DNA of 64,000 nt from Trichoderma breve (lineage: Eukaryota > Ascomycota > Sordariomycetes > Hypocreales > Hypocreaceae): the NCBI RefSeq assembly GCF_028502605.1, contig NC_079237.1, forward strand, positions 1,984,001-2,048,000, read 5' to 3'. Under the pieces are notes generated by a model. That model ran no database searches. It saw only the letters and a list, made by a program, of their open reading frames with translations, and was not told the DNA's origin. The number at the start of each line of letters is the position of its first letter. Positions within the stretch are counted from its first letter, which is position 1. Made by a program: the position numbers and the translations under genes. Positions 1-10,939 of this stretch are shown piece by piece.

Positions 1-2
1 CT

Positions 3-1793
3 CGACTTGTCATAGTTTCTATGGCTTGGCTTACGAATGAGGATCCTCGAGAATTTACCAGCACTCCCATGGAGCCCGATAGCATGACTTTATTGTACTG
101 GGTGTCTCGCCTTGAGCCGCTGATTCGGGCAGAATCGAACCAAGAAGTCATTGTCGTCTTTGCGAACCGCTGTGGCATCGAGGGCGAAGCAACTTATGCT
201 GGTACCAGCGCTGTTGTTGGCATACAGTCTGGCGAAATTTGGGTTTACGGTATAATGGGCCGCGGTGAAACGGGTCTGCTTGTCGTTGATACCGAGTCTG
301 AGCCGTATGCTAGACTGTCTTACCAGCCGCTTCAGCCCAATATTCGATCCGAAGACGATGCCTCACCGGACCTGGAGAAAAACTCTGGCAATGGCCCGTA
401 TCGACACAATGAGTCTCAGGGTCAGTCTCGCGAAGACTATGAAGATTCATCCAAGGCACCCATTGACTCTTCAACCGACCAACAAGAAGATGATTTGCAC
501 ATGTGGCTTATGGGTAACTCGATCAATCCGGATGTTCAACACAACCACCAATCTTCCGAGTACATCAAGGGATATGATAAACACACGCCAAACAAGCCCC
601 AGGTTGAGAATACGCAAAGATCATCGAGCCCAAAATTGAATATCAATTCTCTACAGCTTGATATCCCGCCTGATCAATACATGCTCAGACGATACCTCGA
701 GGCTGAGTCTCCGGTATCTCATCTGGACTCATTCAAATCCCCGAACCAGTCTACAACAGCACCCCCAGAAGAACTCCGGGGCTCGCGAAAAGATCGAGAT
801 GACTACGTAGCTTTCTACCCCGACATGATGGAAGATGAGAAACGATTTAGTCTCCGATCTGATGTGTCTGTCTGGAACAACGAACCTGGTCGAGTCCGCC
901 AAATATCTGTCTCAATGATTGACGGCCCCGAATTATCGCATCTATCAACTCAAGAACGGCCCAGGACTGTTGAAGCAGGAAATAGCGCCAGATTTCAAGA
1001 GCGAAACAGAAACAGACATAGGGCACACAGCCAGCGGCAATCCTCTGATTGGAATAGTCGGCGTGGTAGTGACTATGGGATGCCGTTATCGAGACAGTCG
1101 TCTCAGAATCAACTCCGAAGCAAGTACAGCTACAGTCAAATCGATGAAATGGCGAGGAGTTATTCCAGCAGTGCTGTTCTACCAGTGCACCTTTTGCAAT
1201 CTCACACAACTTCGCAAGTAGCTACAGAGGAGACTGGGAGGGGCAGGCGGCGATCTTCGCACAAACAACTGAAAGAGGGACGGCGCGAGTCTCGAGGCAC
1301 GCAAATGTCCCAAAGAGAGCCAATTGATCTTTCACAGTTTGCCCTCATCGAAGAATATCCTTCTGCTAGTTGTCCAGTGCATGGTAGTCGCCCTCCATCT
1401 GGGACTAGGCGTCAGAACAGTTCGAGGGCCAGAGGTCGATCAGGGAATCGTTCGCAACCTTTGTTGGAGGCGGAAACAGCTAGGAGACAATCCACCCGGC
1501 GCGATACGTCGCAGAACGAAAGCCAGAGGGATGTTCACAGTCTATCACACCGACGTACGCACTCGTCACAGCCTGAACAAGTCCGGTCCAGTATTGAGAC
1601 GAGACGGGGTGAGAAGGAGAGGTCCAAAGAATCTACTGCAAAGACGAGTTCCGGCCCCAAGACGCCGACTGCCATGCAATTGATTCCGGATCTGGAGTTA
1701 CTTGATGGCCTCGAGAAAACGTTCTCTTTGCTGAAATGCGTGGAAAAGGCTCCGGCGCATATTGTGAGGCGACGTGTGAGCTCAGTCTGGTAG
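3..1793 (+). CDS. Protein N-terminal amidase (NTA1-like, nitrilase superfamily), 3' part, with long disordered tail
   Basis: The reading frame is open to the left window edge, so the 5' end is missing; the first visible in-frame ATG (21) is probably not the start. The first ~100 visible residues match the C-terminal end of the fungal NTA1 nitrilase fold, including FANRCGIEGEATYAGTSAVV and a VYGIMGRGETGLLVVDT strand pair. NTA1 deamidates N-terminal Asn/Gln in the Arg/N-degron pathway. The catalytic Cys-Glu-Lys lie upstream of the window and cannot be checked. About 490 residues follow that are rich in Ser, Arg, Gln and Asp and look disordered; yeast NTA1 lacks such a tail. A helix-like LELLDGLEKTFSLLKCVEKA segment closes the protein. 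The family call is from memory of conserved motifs. Confidence 0.75.
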   Translation, partial: RLVIVSMAWLTNEDPREFTSTPMEPDSMTLLYWVSRLEPLIRAESNQEVIVVFANRCGIEGEATYAGTSAVVGIQSGEIWVYGIMGRGETGLLVVDTESEPYARLSYQPLQPNIRSEDDASPDLEKNSGNGPYRHNESQGQSREDYEDSSKAPIDSSTDQQEDDLHMWLMGNSINPDVQHNHQSSEYIKGYDKHTPNKPQVENTQRSSSPKLNINSLQLDIPPDQYMLRRYLEAESPVSHLDSFKSPNQSTTAPPEELRGSRKDRDDYVAFYPDMMEDEKRFSLRSDVSVWNNEPGRVRQISVSMIDGPELSHLSTQERPRTVEAGNSARFQERNRNRHRAHSQRQSSDWNSRRGSDYGMPLSRQSSQNQLRSKYSYSQIDEMARSYSSSAVLPVHLLQSHTTSQVATEETGRGRRRSSHKQLKEGRRESRGTQMSQREPIDLSQFALIEEYPSASCPVHGSRPPSGTRRQNSSRARGRSGNRSQPLLEAETARRQSTRRDTSQNESQRDVHSLSHRRTHSSQPEQVRSSIETRRGEKERSKESTAKTSSGPKTPTAMQLIPDLELLDGLEKTFSLLKCVEKAPAHIVRRRVSSVW

Positions 1794-4046
1794 GACACAT
1801 ATTTTGTTTGGTTTGGGCGGCCGGTGTCATTTGGCTTTGATTTGCTTGATTGATTTAGCGAGAATATTTGCACCATAGACGAAGTTTTTTTTTTCTCGTG
1901 ATGCTACGTGAATCCAAGTGAATGGCGCCAAGCATGGCACATCTGATGTTGTCACATACGGGATAAGCAGTGCCTCACGAATATTACTCACACACAAACG
2001 CCTGTCCCTTGCAGTTTAGACGTGCATAAGCGAAAGGGAGGGGTGCTCATGTATACCGCAGCCACTGAAGGCATGCGGCTTTAGTGCATGTACCTTGGCT
2101 GCCGAGGTTCTAGGTTAATAGCATGTACGAGTTACAACGAATGTGATGGTGATGCAATAGGTGCAGTCATGGACTTCTGCATCGTCGAGTGATGATGTTC
2201 GCATAGGTATTCACAGTTGGCGCTTTCATGCGAGATTTAACAGCGCGCCAAGCAGAATTTTGACAACCGGATGCATTCTTTTCAGTTTTTCCCCCTAAAA
2301 GCCTTCACCCAACATCAATAAAGCGTGATCAAGTGTGATGGCTGCGGATGTGAACGGCGCTTGGGGGCGGGTAAAAAAATACTCTCTCGTACGAGCACGA
2401 GTACACGTCCGTTTGTGAAGCGCGAGGGGATGTGCGAGTATCACGGAGCACAGGGATACTTGCCTTTCCCACTCTCCACACGGGCAAAGCTGTCATACTT
2501 TGCACTTGTACACTTTCCAAGCCGTGTCCCGTGCCGGCAGTTGGTAGTACGAGAGGCGTGATTCCATGTGGTGATGATGCCGAGGGGATACGGGAAGCGC
2601 CGTGTTTGATGCCAGAGTAACGTTGGACTTTGAAGGAGGACTTTTGTGTTTGAATGCGTGTTGGTTCGAGGTTGATGTGATGTTATGCGGATAGGCGGGG
2701 AGGTTTGGCCCCCACAGATGGAGGAGGATGAAGATGGAGGACGAGATGCAGACAGAGGAGAAGCGGGTCTGTCTGTACGAGCATATTGCCGGTGAATCTT
2801 TGTTGACTTTGACGCCTCGGAGACTTACTCGCATGTCCTCTCTTTACCAGCGTGTTGAATACTTCCATCTCTGACATGTCTACTCCGTACGGTAAGCTGG
2901 ATATCCATAACCTCTCTGGGCAGGGTAGCAGTGAGGCTTTCCTCCTGCAGCAGGGCCCAGAAAGTACCTGACATGAACGCATACGGTCTGGGATGACGTG
3001 AGGACGCCGCCTAATTCATCGTTATCGTGCCATTGACAAAACGGATTACGGAGTGCTCGTACGAATTACTGTACGCAGACACGGCAGGACTGGATTCTAG
3101 GCTAGTTGATTATTGCCTCGCGGCGGGGAAAAAAGAGAGAGACAATTTTCTTTGTTCAACCGCCTCCAAATTGACAATTTCGACACCAGGCCTGTCAGCA
3201 ACCATCCACAGAGTCGAATTAAGCGCCCAGGACGCAGCACGCCGCCAATCGGAGGCCGGCGACAGCCAGTGGCTGGTGATGGCGATGTGAATGTGAGCAG
3301 GGATCCCTGCAGAGGCTTGACGCCACGCAGGGGATCGCGGGTCGTCTCCCGCCTTTTAGTGGCTAGATGAGCCCTTGTCTGGCACGGCTTTAGCATCTAG
3401 CCGGTGTGAGGTGACTCGAGATTTTGCTGGTTATGGATGGTGCAAGGCCCCCAAACTGAGGCTAGTTGGATAGCCCTGCCGGCTCTCACCATGACCGTGA
3501 ACAGGACGGGACAAGACAGGACAGGACAGGACGGGATGGAGGAGGAGATGAGCGGCGGCGAACATGGGCGGGCGAACCGGACGCCCATCCACTCTGGGTG
3601 GAGAATGTGAAAGCTCTCTCTTTGGGGATGGCAAAGGGCCTGCGATGCGACTCTGCATCTTCATCACATCTCGCAACCAACAGCTTCCAGCTACAGCTAG
3701 GCTCCCCTTGTTTTGTTCTTGGCTTCACCAGCGAGCGAGCACGCTTTCCACTCGTACAGCACGCTACAGCAACCATTATAACAACCTCGACTGGCCCTCT
3801 CCGCGATTCTCCCGCCCCGAGCCAAGGACCGTCTCTCGTTTTCGTGAACAGCTTCAATCTCAGCATTGCCGTCCTTCAGGCGTGGCATGTAGCACAGGCC
3901 GGTCCTGTGTTTCTCCCGAAGCTTCCTTCGCCCCAATCCAATCCCTCCCTACATTCGCTATCATAGACACCCAAAAAAAAAGACAAAAGGCCACCCTCCC
4001 ACACAGAAGCAAAGACGGTCAAGCGAGGGCTTTCGCCAAAAAAGCC
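1794..4046. other. Intergenic, 2.25 kb, no gene seen
   Basis: No convincing coding exon on either strand; open frames here are short, overlapping and without recognisable motifs. The right half is the presumed promoter and leader of the membrane-protein gene at 4047. A GACAGGAC-type short tandem purine/pyrimidine stretch lies near 3505-3545, and an A-rich tract at 3972-3985 lies just before the start codon region. Confidence 0.6.
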
Positions 4047-5532
4047 ATGTTACGCCTCCTAACGAGCTTCGCAGCCGCCGGTGTAGTGCTGCCCGCGGCC
4101 GAGGCTATTCTGGTTGCGCCAGACTCGCCGTGCTCGACCAACTGCGGCAATGTTCTGGATTCGACGGCGCCCGATGACCTGGTGTGCACGCCGGGCCAGT
4201 ACAGCGGCGGCTACAACAACAATGCTGGCACCGTGTTTCAAGGCTGTGTCCAGTGCGAGCTAAATAGCGGATATGTAACAAAGAACAACTATTCCGACAA
4301 CGAAGCGGCCTTGTGTATGTGTTTCATCTCACCTAAGTCATATATGTTATTGCAACAAAAGTTCTAACCCTTTGACCCTAGATAACCTCCGGTATGCTGT
4401 ATCATACTGCGTCTTCAACGAGCCATCACATTATGACTTTGTGAACAATCCATGTGGTACGAGGTAAATGCCACACCACGCCGTCCTTGGCCTTGTGTCT
4501 CATGACTAACACGTTGGCTTTAGCAAAGCTTGTGGTGTCTTTGCCAACGCTATTGCGTATCAGAACTTGTCAGTCACGTATGACGACTATGGATACTGCG
4601 ATACATGGCCTACCGGCGACTCTGTCGACTTTCACGGATGTATAGAGTGCCTTCAGGTCAGCAACAACTATCTGGCAAACTGTATGATGCACTCTCATGC
4701 CCCAACTTAATGAAGACCGTAGCATTTGTTAACGCGGTGTATAGTTGTTACTGTTCTCCAAGCCGGATGTGAACAAAAGCCGATGGATGGTCTAACCCTG
4801 GGCCTTCAGGGCAACATCTTCTCAAGTGATGTTGTCAACATCACTGAGCCTACACCAACAGCCAAGGTAGACCCTGCCTGGTTCGACCATGGTCCGCTGG
4901 GGTTGGGCGGAAAAGTTGGCGTCGCTGTGGCGGGATTCATTCTGTTGTTGACCCTCGCCGGTGTATTCATCGTCTGCAGAGGCAGGAGACGGAGAAAGGC
5001 CTTCCTCAGGAAATTGCAGACCAATATGCCACCGATGAAATCTAACCCAGGAGGATGGCCATCTATGTCTACGAACCCGCACGATTCGAACGAAACTCCC
5101 ATCAGCCAGCGCCCTCTGCGGAACTGGGATGACTCTCCCATGACTGGCAATACGGAAAAAACCTTCCCTCGATACTTCTCACCTTATTCCTCTCAATTCA
5201 ACAGTCCGATTAGCGCGACTGAGGCCAATCATATGCCGTGGCCAGAACCCGCTCATGGATCTCCTCAATCTCCTCGGGAAATTGGACTCGCGCTTGGCTC
5301 AGCCATTGACATTAACAATGCAAGCCATGAGCGATGGGTCTCGTCGCCGGATGACAAGGGCAAGATGAAGGAGGAGGCATACGAAATGCAATATGTTGAC
5401 AGTGCCGGAAGCGGAATCGTCGCAAACAAGCAGCCGATTCACGTTGAGGCTCCGATCCTAGCTCATCCCGGCTATGGGAGAAACTCTGATAGCCCGCCAA
5501 GACAGTACGACGTGAACGGGAATGCAGTTTAA
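4047..5532 (+). CDS. Cys-rich single-pass (type I) membrane protein, copy A
   Basis: Four exons: 4047-4314, 4382-4463, 4524-4681, 4745-5532, giving 431 aa with every junction GT-AG and in frame. The N-terminus (MLRLLTSFAAAGVVLPAAEA) is a signal peptide. The ectodomain has about ten Cys, including the CSTNCG, YNLRYAVSYC, GCIECL and NNYLANF motifs. A hydrophobic segment (VAVAGFILLLTLAGVFIV) is followed by the stop-transfer sequence CRGRRRRK and a ~190-residue Ser/Pro-rich cytoplasmic tail. I chose the ATG at 4047 because the frame upstream is low-complexity and the signal peptide starts there. The function is unknown; the layout suggests a cell-surface sensor or adhesion protein. A paralogue with two shared intron positions sits at 37785-39270. 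Confidence 0.82.
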
Positions 5533-6050
5533 AGGGACATGTATGCAAACTAATGCTCACGAATTATGAAGTATGTCATGTGTTGCTGGGTTTGATGCAG
5601 GGTTCTCCCTCTTTTTGTTCTTTCTGTATGGTGTTTTGGCGTGCTTTAAACATATATATACCTCTTATGTTGATGCTGTAGCGAAGGTGCGCAGTTTATT
5701 GGGATTGGGGGGCATGGAAGGGGGCTAGGAGGGCTGGATGCTGGGGATACCCGAACACACCTTGATGGTGCAAACTTTTCAGAATAAATCTATTACACAT
5801 TCCTGACTGATTAATGATTCTTGCGTTTGCACGCAATGCGTAATAAGTAAAGTGACTGGGCAGTTGACATTGCATCTTAATCGGCGCTGGTGCCTAGGAA
5901 GTAAAACTCATTGGCTTAGTTGGTGTTTGTGTTAATCTATAGTTACCTCCTAATTAATATATTTGGTATTAGTAGGCAGGCCCTCACAGAGACTGAACAA
6001 TATGCACACGCAAAAGTCAACTTTCAATGTCAAATTCGCTACTCTCATAT
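5533..6050. other. Convergent 3' interval
   Basis: AT-rich 518-bp spacer between the convergent 3' ends of the membrane-protein and HET genes. It holds AATAAA-like sequences (for example near 5784) suited to polyadenylation, and nothing else that I can see. Confidence 0.5.
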
Positions 6051-8441
6051 CTAACCGAGGGTTACTTCAATCTTCTCAAGCTCCATGTTCTCCCACACTC
6101 CCTTAAGAACTCTTCCAATGCCCCTCCGGTATGCAATGCCATCAAGCCAGCCGATCCAAAGGATAAAATAGAACTCATAACAAAAGTCTCTGCGACCCGA
6201 CACCTCTTCCCCTGGAAAGATTGCTCGCTGAATCACCCGGTACTCGGGTAAGGAATAGTCATCATCCATACCAGGAACCCGCCCCTCAGCAATGGCAATT
6301 ACTTCGCATTTCTCGCTAGACTTTTGGGGGAAACCTTGGTCCAGTCGATCGTCAAATAATATCCCAGCCCAGGTTCCGTCGCTGAGACAAAGGTTGAATG
6401 TGCCATACATTGTGACGGTATCATACTTTTCGAACTTGTTTGATTTGACCAGCCATCCTCGGTGTGCGACACATCTCAGTAATGGGCCATACTCAACATC
6501 CTGAAGAGGTGCTTCGGCACTCTCGGGAAATGGGAAAGGGTGCGGGTATTTTGTGTCTGGAGACGAAGAGTGTGAATAATTGGCATCATATCTGCGCTCA
6601 GCGCCCCGACAAGTCCAGCCTGGAGGCATCGAGGCATGGTTGCTGAAGTGTTGATATGTAATCAGCTTTGGTGTCTCTCCCTGGGGCCTGGTTTTCCACC
6701 ATTGAACTAGAGGTTTGAGCTCATAATGGTTCCTGAACGACGTATCTTTGTAAAAGTCTTCTGCAAAATACCTCCATATGCGTGTCTTGATTGGACCCCT
6801 CGTGCGTACCCATGACCAGCTCGGAAGTAATAATTTCTCTGTCTTTCGGAGCTGAAGAGGAGTCGAATTTGCCCAGTCCGGTTCCCATAGCAGAGAAGCA
6901 TCAAAAAACACCTCTGGTAGACCGTAGTGAAATCCCGAATCAAAGGACTGCTTTAAAACTGTCGTCACGCCAGCAAAAGCGTGGAGTGTGTCATCGTCAA
7001 ATGACAGATTCTTCTTCATATACTCTCGAACCACATCCAGGTAGTGGCCAATGTAAGGCCAGTTTGGAACATTGCAAACGAAAGATATTCGGTCAATCCA
7101 GCCTCTCCTCATACCGTGAGGTGCCAAGTCCCATTCACAGCTTGTGTGTTTTTGACAGTGGAAGCTCACGATTGACGTGAAAACAAGAACCCGTCGTGAT
7201 AGGTAGGACTCCTGAAATGTCCATCCGCGAGTCGACCATGTCTTGTCTCGGCCATACAAGGCATGTCTAGTGTCACAATCACGTCCAAGCAATAGAGTAT
7301 GACCAGGGAATTGCATTTCGCTCCAGAGCGTATCCCGCGGCTCTGAGCAGCGACCGATTCCTGGAATGCCGGAATTACCATCCGCTCCCTCTGCAGCAAC
7401 AATTGTAACGTATGCGTTGGCATATATAGAAGCCATTTCATTCAGAAACATGGTCCGTTCATCAATTTCTTCCTGACCAGGGCCTTGGACAATGCATATG
7501 CAGTCTGTCCAGAAGAAAGGACAGCTAAGTTTTCGTGCCAAGTCCATAGCATCCGTAATGGTGCGCGCGAGCTTTGGCCCTTTTGTTCCCTGGCTATCGA
7601 TCAATGCTCCTGGTTGTAGCATTTTCTCCAGATTCTCGGATGTCGTTTTCAACATTTCCATTCCGCCCCATACATAACTTAAAGCAATATATTTGGGATT
7701 TTGGGCAGTATCGACCTTGACTAGGCACTGCTTTTCCAAATCAATGAGGTATAACCACTCGAGCTTACTCGTAGATAAGAAAGGGGCAATCTTCTGCGAT
7801 TCAGGCCCATGAAGACGGTCGCACGTTTCGATCCATTCTTGAATGATTGTCGTATCTATTTTGTAGACATCCATCAACCTCCTATATTTGTGGTAGGGAA
7901 ATGAACCAGGGTCCAAGCTTTCTGGTTTGCATGGTAATCTTGATAGGCGAAGTTTGAAAGCCACAGCTTTATTATCTTCACGACAGTGAAGGATGCAGGA
8001 GAACATGTTACCATTCCAACATAACTCTGCTTCCCAGTCATGCAATCGTTGCCCGATAGCCACACGCTCTAGACCATGTGTAACCATACGATTTTTCAGG
8101 GCAGAAATAATAGACCGACAGCATACGCAGCCTTGATTGTCCTGAAGATCCGCGAGATTCCCTAATCTAATGGTGTCATGTTTCTTTTCGTAATATGGCT
8201 TTTCATCCGCAATCGCCTCACTACGGGAAGATGCGTAGCCATCCGGAATCCGGTTGATTAGGGGTTGAGTTAGAATGAAATTGCCGACGTGTTGACAATT
8301 ATTACAGTATTTGCTATCAGTATTATCTGAGTCGACTCTGAGCTGTGTGTGTTCCGGTGGAGGGAGCTGTCCCGGCAAATTGGCACCACGACGATCTTGG
8401 TGCCAGCGCGCTTCGTCATCATCGTTAGTTGTTATCCACAT
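6051..8441 (-). CDS. Heterokaryon-incompatibility (HET) domain protein
   Basis: Single-exon gene, 796 aa, starting at the ATG at 8441. The HET domain begins at about residue 250 with IALSYVWGG, then a helical stretch (ARTITDAMDLARKL), FFWTDCICIVQ and ASIYANAYVTIVAAEGADG; these are the conserved blocks of the family. The N-terminal ~250 residues contain paired Cys (YCNNCQHV, GCVCCRS) as often seen ahead of HET domains. The C-terminal ~350 residues have no domain I recognise. HET proteins trigger regulated cell death after non-self fusion; the fold is TIR-like. Which partner or trigger this one uses cannot be told. It is one of two probable allorecognition genes here (see 29245-33744). Confidence 0.93.
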   Translation of the reverse strand: MWITTNDDDEARWHQDRRGANLPGQLPPPEHTQLRVDSDNTDSKYCNNCQHVGNFILTQPLINRIPDGYASSRSEAIADEKPYYEKKHDTIRLGNLADLQDNQGCVCCRSIISALKNRMVTHGLERVAIGQRLHDWEAELCWNGNMFSCILHCREDNKAVAFKLRLSRLPCKPESLDPGSFPYHKYRRLMDVYKIDTTIIQEWIETCDRLHGPESQKIAPFLSTSKLEWLYLIDLEKQCLVKVDTAQNPKYIALSYVWGGMEMLKTTSENLEKMLQPGALIDSQGTKGPKLARTITDAMDLARKLSCPFFWTDCICIVQGPGQEEIDERTMFLNEMASIYANAYVTIVAAEGADGNSGIPGIGRCSEPRDTLWSEMQFPGHTLLLGRDCDTRHALYGRDKTWSTRGWTFQESYLSRRVLVFTSIVSFHCQKHTSCEWDLAPHGMRRGWIDRISFVCNVPNWPYIGHYLDVVREYMKKNLSFDDDTLHAFAGVTTVLKQSFDSGFHYGLPEVFFDASLLWEPDWANSTPLQLRKTEKLLLPSWSWVRTRGPIKTRIWRYFAEDFYKDTSFRNHYELKPLVQWWKTRPQGETPKLITYQHFSNHASMPPGWTCRGAERRYDANYSHSSSPDTKYPHPFPFPESAEAPLQDVEYGPLLRCVAHRGWLVKSNKFEKYDTVTMYGTFNLCLSDGTWAGILFDDRLDQGFPQKSSEKCEVIAIAEGRVPGMDDDYSLPEYRVIQRAIFPGEEVSGRRDFCYEFYFILWIGWLDGIAYRRGIGRVLKGVWENMELEKIEVTLG

Positions 8442-8704
8442 CTTTACTATCTTGAAGCATGCGTAGAAGGTCGATCATATATTCTGATGTATAGAGGTCT
8501 TTGAAAAGTAAATTTCGCGTTTTTAAAATGCAGGAAATGATGGATCTTGTGTGCTTTGCCGCCTAACTTGCCGCCTAATGCGACGAAGCAAAAGGCATGG
8601 ATCCCAGTTTCATCAATGAATGACTGATACCCGAGAAACAGGGCTCATTGGCTCGGGAGTTATGCATGTTGGTGACACAAGGCGGTCTCGGGGCCGGCCC
8701 TCGC

Positions 8705-10015
8705 TTAGATATCTCTGAACCGTACAGCCTCGCCCTTCTCCACACGCTCGGCCCATCTGCGCGCCTTTTTCTTCCATATCCCATCGCATTGCGAGACTGC
8801 TTCGTAAAAGTCGTTCTGCAACGGGCTTTCCTCGACCCATTCCGGACACAATTCTTTCAACCTGGCTTTGTACACCTTCCGTAGCTGCGTCTGCTCATAT
8901 TCCAGCTTGTGAATCCAATACAGTTCGTTCTTGCCTTCGTTGTCCTGGTAGTCTGGGTCGTTGCGCCTATCCGCTTCTGCAGCAGCCTCCTCTGGTGTCT
9001 CGTCCGCATATATATCCCGCTGTGGCTCATCTTCCCGAGGTTCACCGTCCAGAAACTTGGGCACTTGAGTCAGCATCCAGAGTGGTAGTACCGAGACACA
9101 TTCCCAGTCGAGCACAGCTGTGACCTCGCCTTGTTCGTTGACTAGGATGTTGTTGAGATTGAGATCATGGTGTTGGAGAGCTGACGACTCTGATGTGGTC
9201 AAGTCTTGGGGGAAAACCTTGGGAAGGAGAGTTAGGAGGGTTTGTGCTACTGGCAGGATGTCCTCGGCATCTTCGATGTCGTCTTCATCCTCAGACTTCT
9301 CTAGAACCAAATTCTGATGCCGTATGATGATGGCCAATATGGCGTTTAGCCAGTCAGAGCTCGAGCGAAATGCCCCCCTTGGGATGTCGTATTCAAGATG
9401 ATCGCCCATGAAGAATTCAGGGGACATGAGGCGCCCAGGCGCGGCCGTGGATTGTGATGTCTTAGAGTTGACTTCGAGGTCTATTTCCGGCGAATCCAAT
9501 GTTCCTATTCCTTCGAATATGGATTCTGGCTTCTCAAGACCTGATAACTTGAACTGGAACACTGCAAATCGCTCCGCGAGCGCGACCTTCTGCTCCATCG
9601 ACATGGTGCGCCAACGCTTCCGCGCCGATGTGCCCTGCATGTACTCCATCAAGATCCATTCGAAGCCGATCTCATTGTCATTACTGTCGTCAAAACCGAA
9701 GACCTCGGGAACTGGGATGCTGGTGTTCTCGCGCACCCACCTCAAGGTAACAACCTCGGCGCGTGTTTTGTGACGAGGGTAGACGGGCAAGGTGACGCGC
9801 ATGATGAAAGAGCGCCCGGCAGTGTGAACCAGGTAGACCTTGTTGAAAAGACCTGCTGCGTGAAAGGCGACGGTGCAAGGGTCCTCAGAGGGCGTTTTGA
9901 GCTGTTGGCGGCATACGCTCTCAATCGCGCTGATTGAAGGTTCCCGCGTCCATACTGGCATCAAATAGAATGTTGTCTGCTCCCACCCTAAACCGTCCTG
10001 CATCGGTCGCGGCAT
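8705..10015 (-). CDS. APH-fold (aminoglycoside phosphotransferase family) kinase-like protein
   Basis: Intronless, 436 aa, start ATG 10015. Recognisable blocks are a nucleotide-binding N-lobe (FNKVYLVHTAGRSFIMRVTLP, Lys replaced by Arg), an Ile/Val-rich hinge (EWILMEYMQG), the Brenner-type catalytic loop HHDLNLNNIL (H-x-D-x4-N) and the metal-binding VLDWE. This fold phosphorylates small molecules or proteins. In ascomycetes the family is large and mostly uncharacterised, so the substrate is unknown and the antibiotic-resistance name should not be taken literally. An insert with IEDAED acidic residues lies before the catalytic loop. It lies 264 bp from the HET start, on the same strand and downstream of it; nothing shows that they are linked. 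Confidence 0.88.
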   Translation of the reverse strand: MPRPMQDGLGWEQTTFYLMPVWTREPSISAIESVCRQQLKTPSEDPCTVAFHAAGLFNKVYLVHTAGRSFIMRVTLPVYPRHKTRAEVVTLRWVRENTSIPVPEVFGFDDSNDNEIGFEWILMEYMQGTSARKRWRTMSMEQKVALAERFAVFQFKLSGLEKPESIFEGIGTLDSPEIDLEVNSKTSQSTAAPGRLMSPEFFMGDHLEYDIPRGAFRSSSDWLNAILAIIIRHQNLVLEKSEDEDDIEDAEDILPVAQTLLTLLPKVFPQDLTTSESSALQHHDLNLNNILVNEQGEVTAVLDWECVSVLPLWMLTQVPKFLDGEPREDEPQRDIYADETPEEAAAEADRRNDPDYQDNEGKNELYWIHKLEYEQTQLRKVYKARLKELCPEWVEESPLQNDFYEAVSQCDGIWKKKARRWAERVEKGEAVRFRDI

Positions 10016-10595
10016 GCTGGAAGTAATCGAGCAGAGATGTCGGTTCTGGATCTTTGTCGTCTTGTTCCCTGGTAATCACGTCGTGTTTCTTTCACTTTGC
10101 GATATCCGTTCAGGTTGAAGCTCTGATAATTGATCTAGCCAATAAAAGATCCCCAGTACTCGAGGTAGAAGCCACTCGAATTCCGAGCTATGGTTGCATC
10201 GACGGTCCATGCGTTATTCTCGTCCCTGCGAACCAACGTATCGCCAACTGTAGCCCATCTTTGTATTTTGAGGCTAATCGGCCAGAATATCTCTAAGTCA
10301 CTGCTTGTTGCCAACCCCTAGGCCATGGATGAATGGTAAGCATGATGTAGGGAGAACGAGGTTGAACTCGAAAAGAAGAAAAAGAGATTCAATGTCCGTT
10401 TCAAGTATCTGAGTTGTTAGGTATCCCATTTTTAACCAATGAGCGCTTGATGCCCGAGAATCAAAGCCCATTGGCTTGGAGGGTTACATCCATCCATGCA
10501 TGCTTACGGCACCACCACCACCAACTTATATCAACACCATTCCCGCATCACTAGTCGAATCAACGAAGTATATAAAAAGAAGACAAAAAGAAATG
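10016..10595. other. Intergenic between APH-like gene and 5S cluster
   Basis: Presumed promoter of the APH-like gene on the left. On the right, T-runs on the minus strand (10571-10594) follow the 3' end of the first 5S gene and would serve as a Pol III terminator. No gene seen. Confidence 0.5.
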
Positions 10596-10715
10596 AACAT
10601 ACAACAACCGGTGTTCGCTGATGGTCACCCACTCAACTACTAATCTGTCTCTCATTAGCTTGACTCTGGGAGAGCGGACGGGATCCCGTATTTTCTAATG
10701 GATGTGGTCGTATGT
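10596..10715 (-). rRNA. 5S ribosomal RNA, copy 1 of a tandem pair
   Basis: Exactly 120 nt, the usual ascomycete 5S length. On the minus strand it starts ACATACGACC and ends GTTGTATGTT, so helix I closes. The conserved loop TTAGTAGTTGAGTGGGTGAC and CAGCGAA are present. Helix II pairs as CATTAG with CTAATG, different from copy 2 but fully compensated, which argues for selection or recent function. A T-rich Pol III terminator follows (TTTCTTTTTGTCTTC on the minus strand). No clear TATA element at about -28. The internal promoter region differs from the common type at several sites, so it may be a variant isotype. Confidence 0.85.
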
Positions 10716-10795
10716 ACCAGACCCTGGCCAACTCGGCCTCAAATGCCTGCTCGCAGAAAAACAACACAAGCTTCGAAAAAATTGCAAAAAAGAAA

Positions 10796-10915
10796 AACAT
10801 ACAACAGCCGGTGTTCGCTGATGGTCACCCACTCAACTACTAATCTGCCGGTTAGAGGCTTGTCTATGGGGGAGCAGACGGGACCCCGAATTCTCCTCTA
10901 CCTATGGTCGTATGT
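10796..10915 (-). rRNA. 5S ribosomal RNA, copy 2 of a tandem pair
   Basis: Again exactly 120 nt, and offset exactly 200 bp from copy 1. Helix I (ACATACGACC / GTTGTATGTT) closes and helix II pairs TAGAGG with CCTCTA. The 3' half is nearly identical to copy 1, while the 5' half differs strongly. Upstream at about -26 to -30 (10941-10946) there is a TATA-like TTATAA on the minus strand, as reported for dispersed fungal 5S genes. Downstream a T-run interrupted by one C is a good Pol III terminator. This copy looks more likely to be transcribed than copy 1. Confidence 0.88.
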
Positions 10916-10939
10916 GATAGAATATGGAGCTGAATCGAA

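Noticed and set aside
3564..4046. N-terminal extension of membrane protein A
   Set aside because: The frame is open but low-complexity, and the signal peptide begins at 4047, as in the paralogue.
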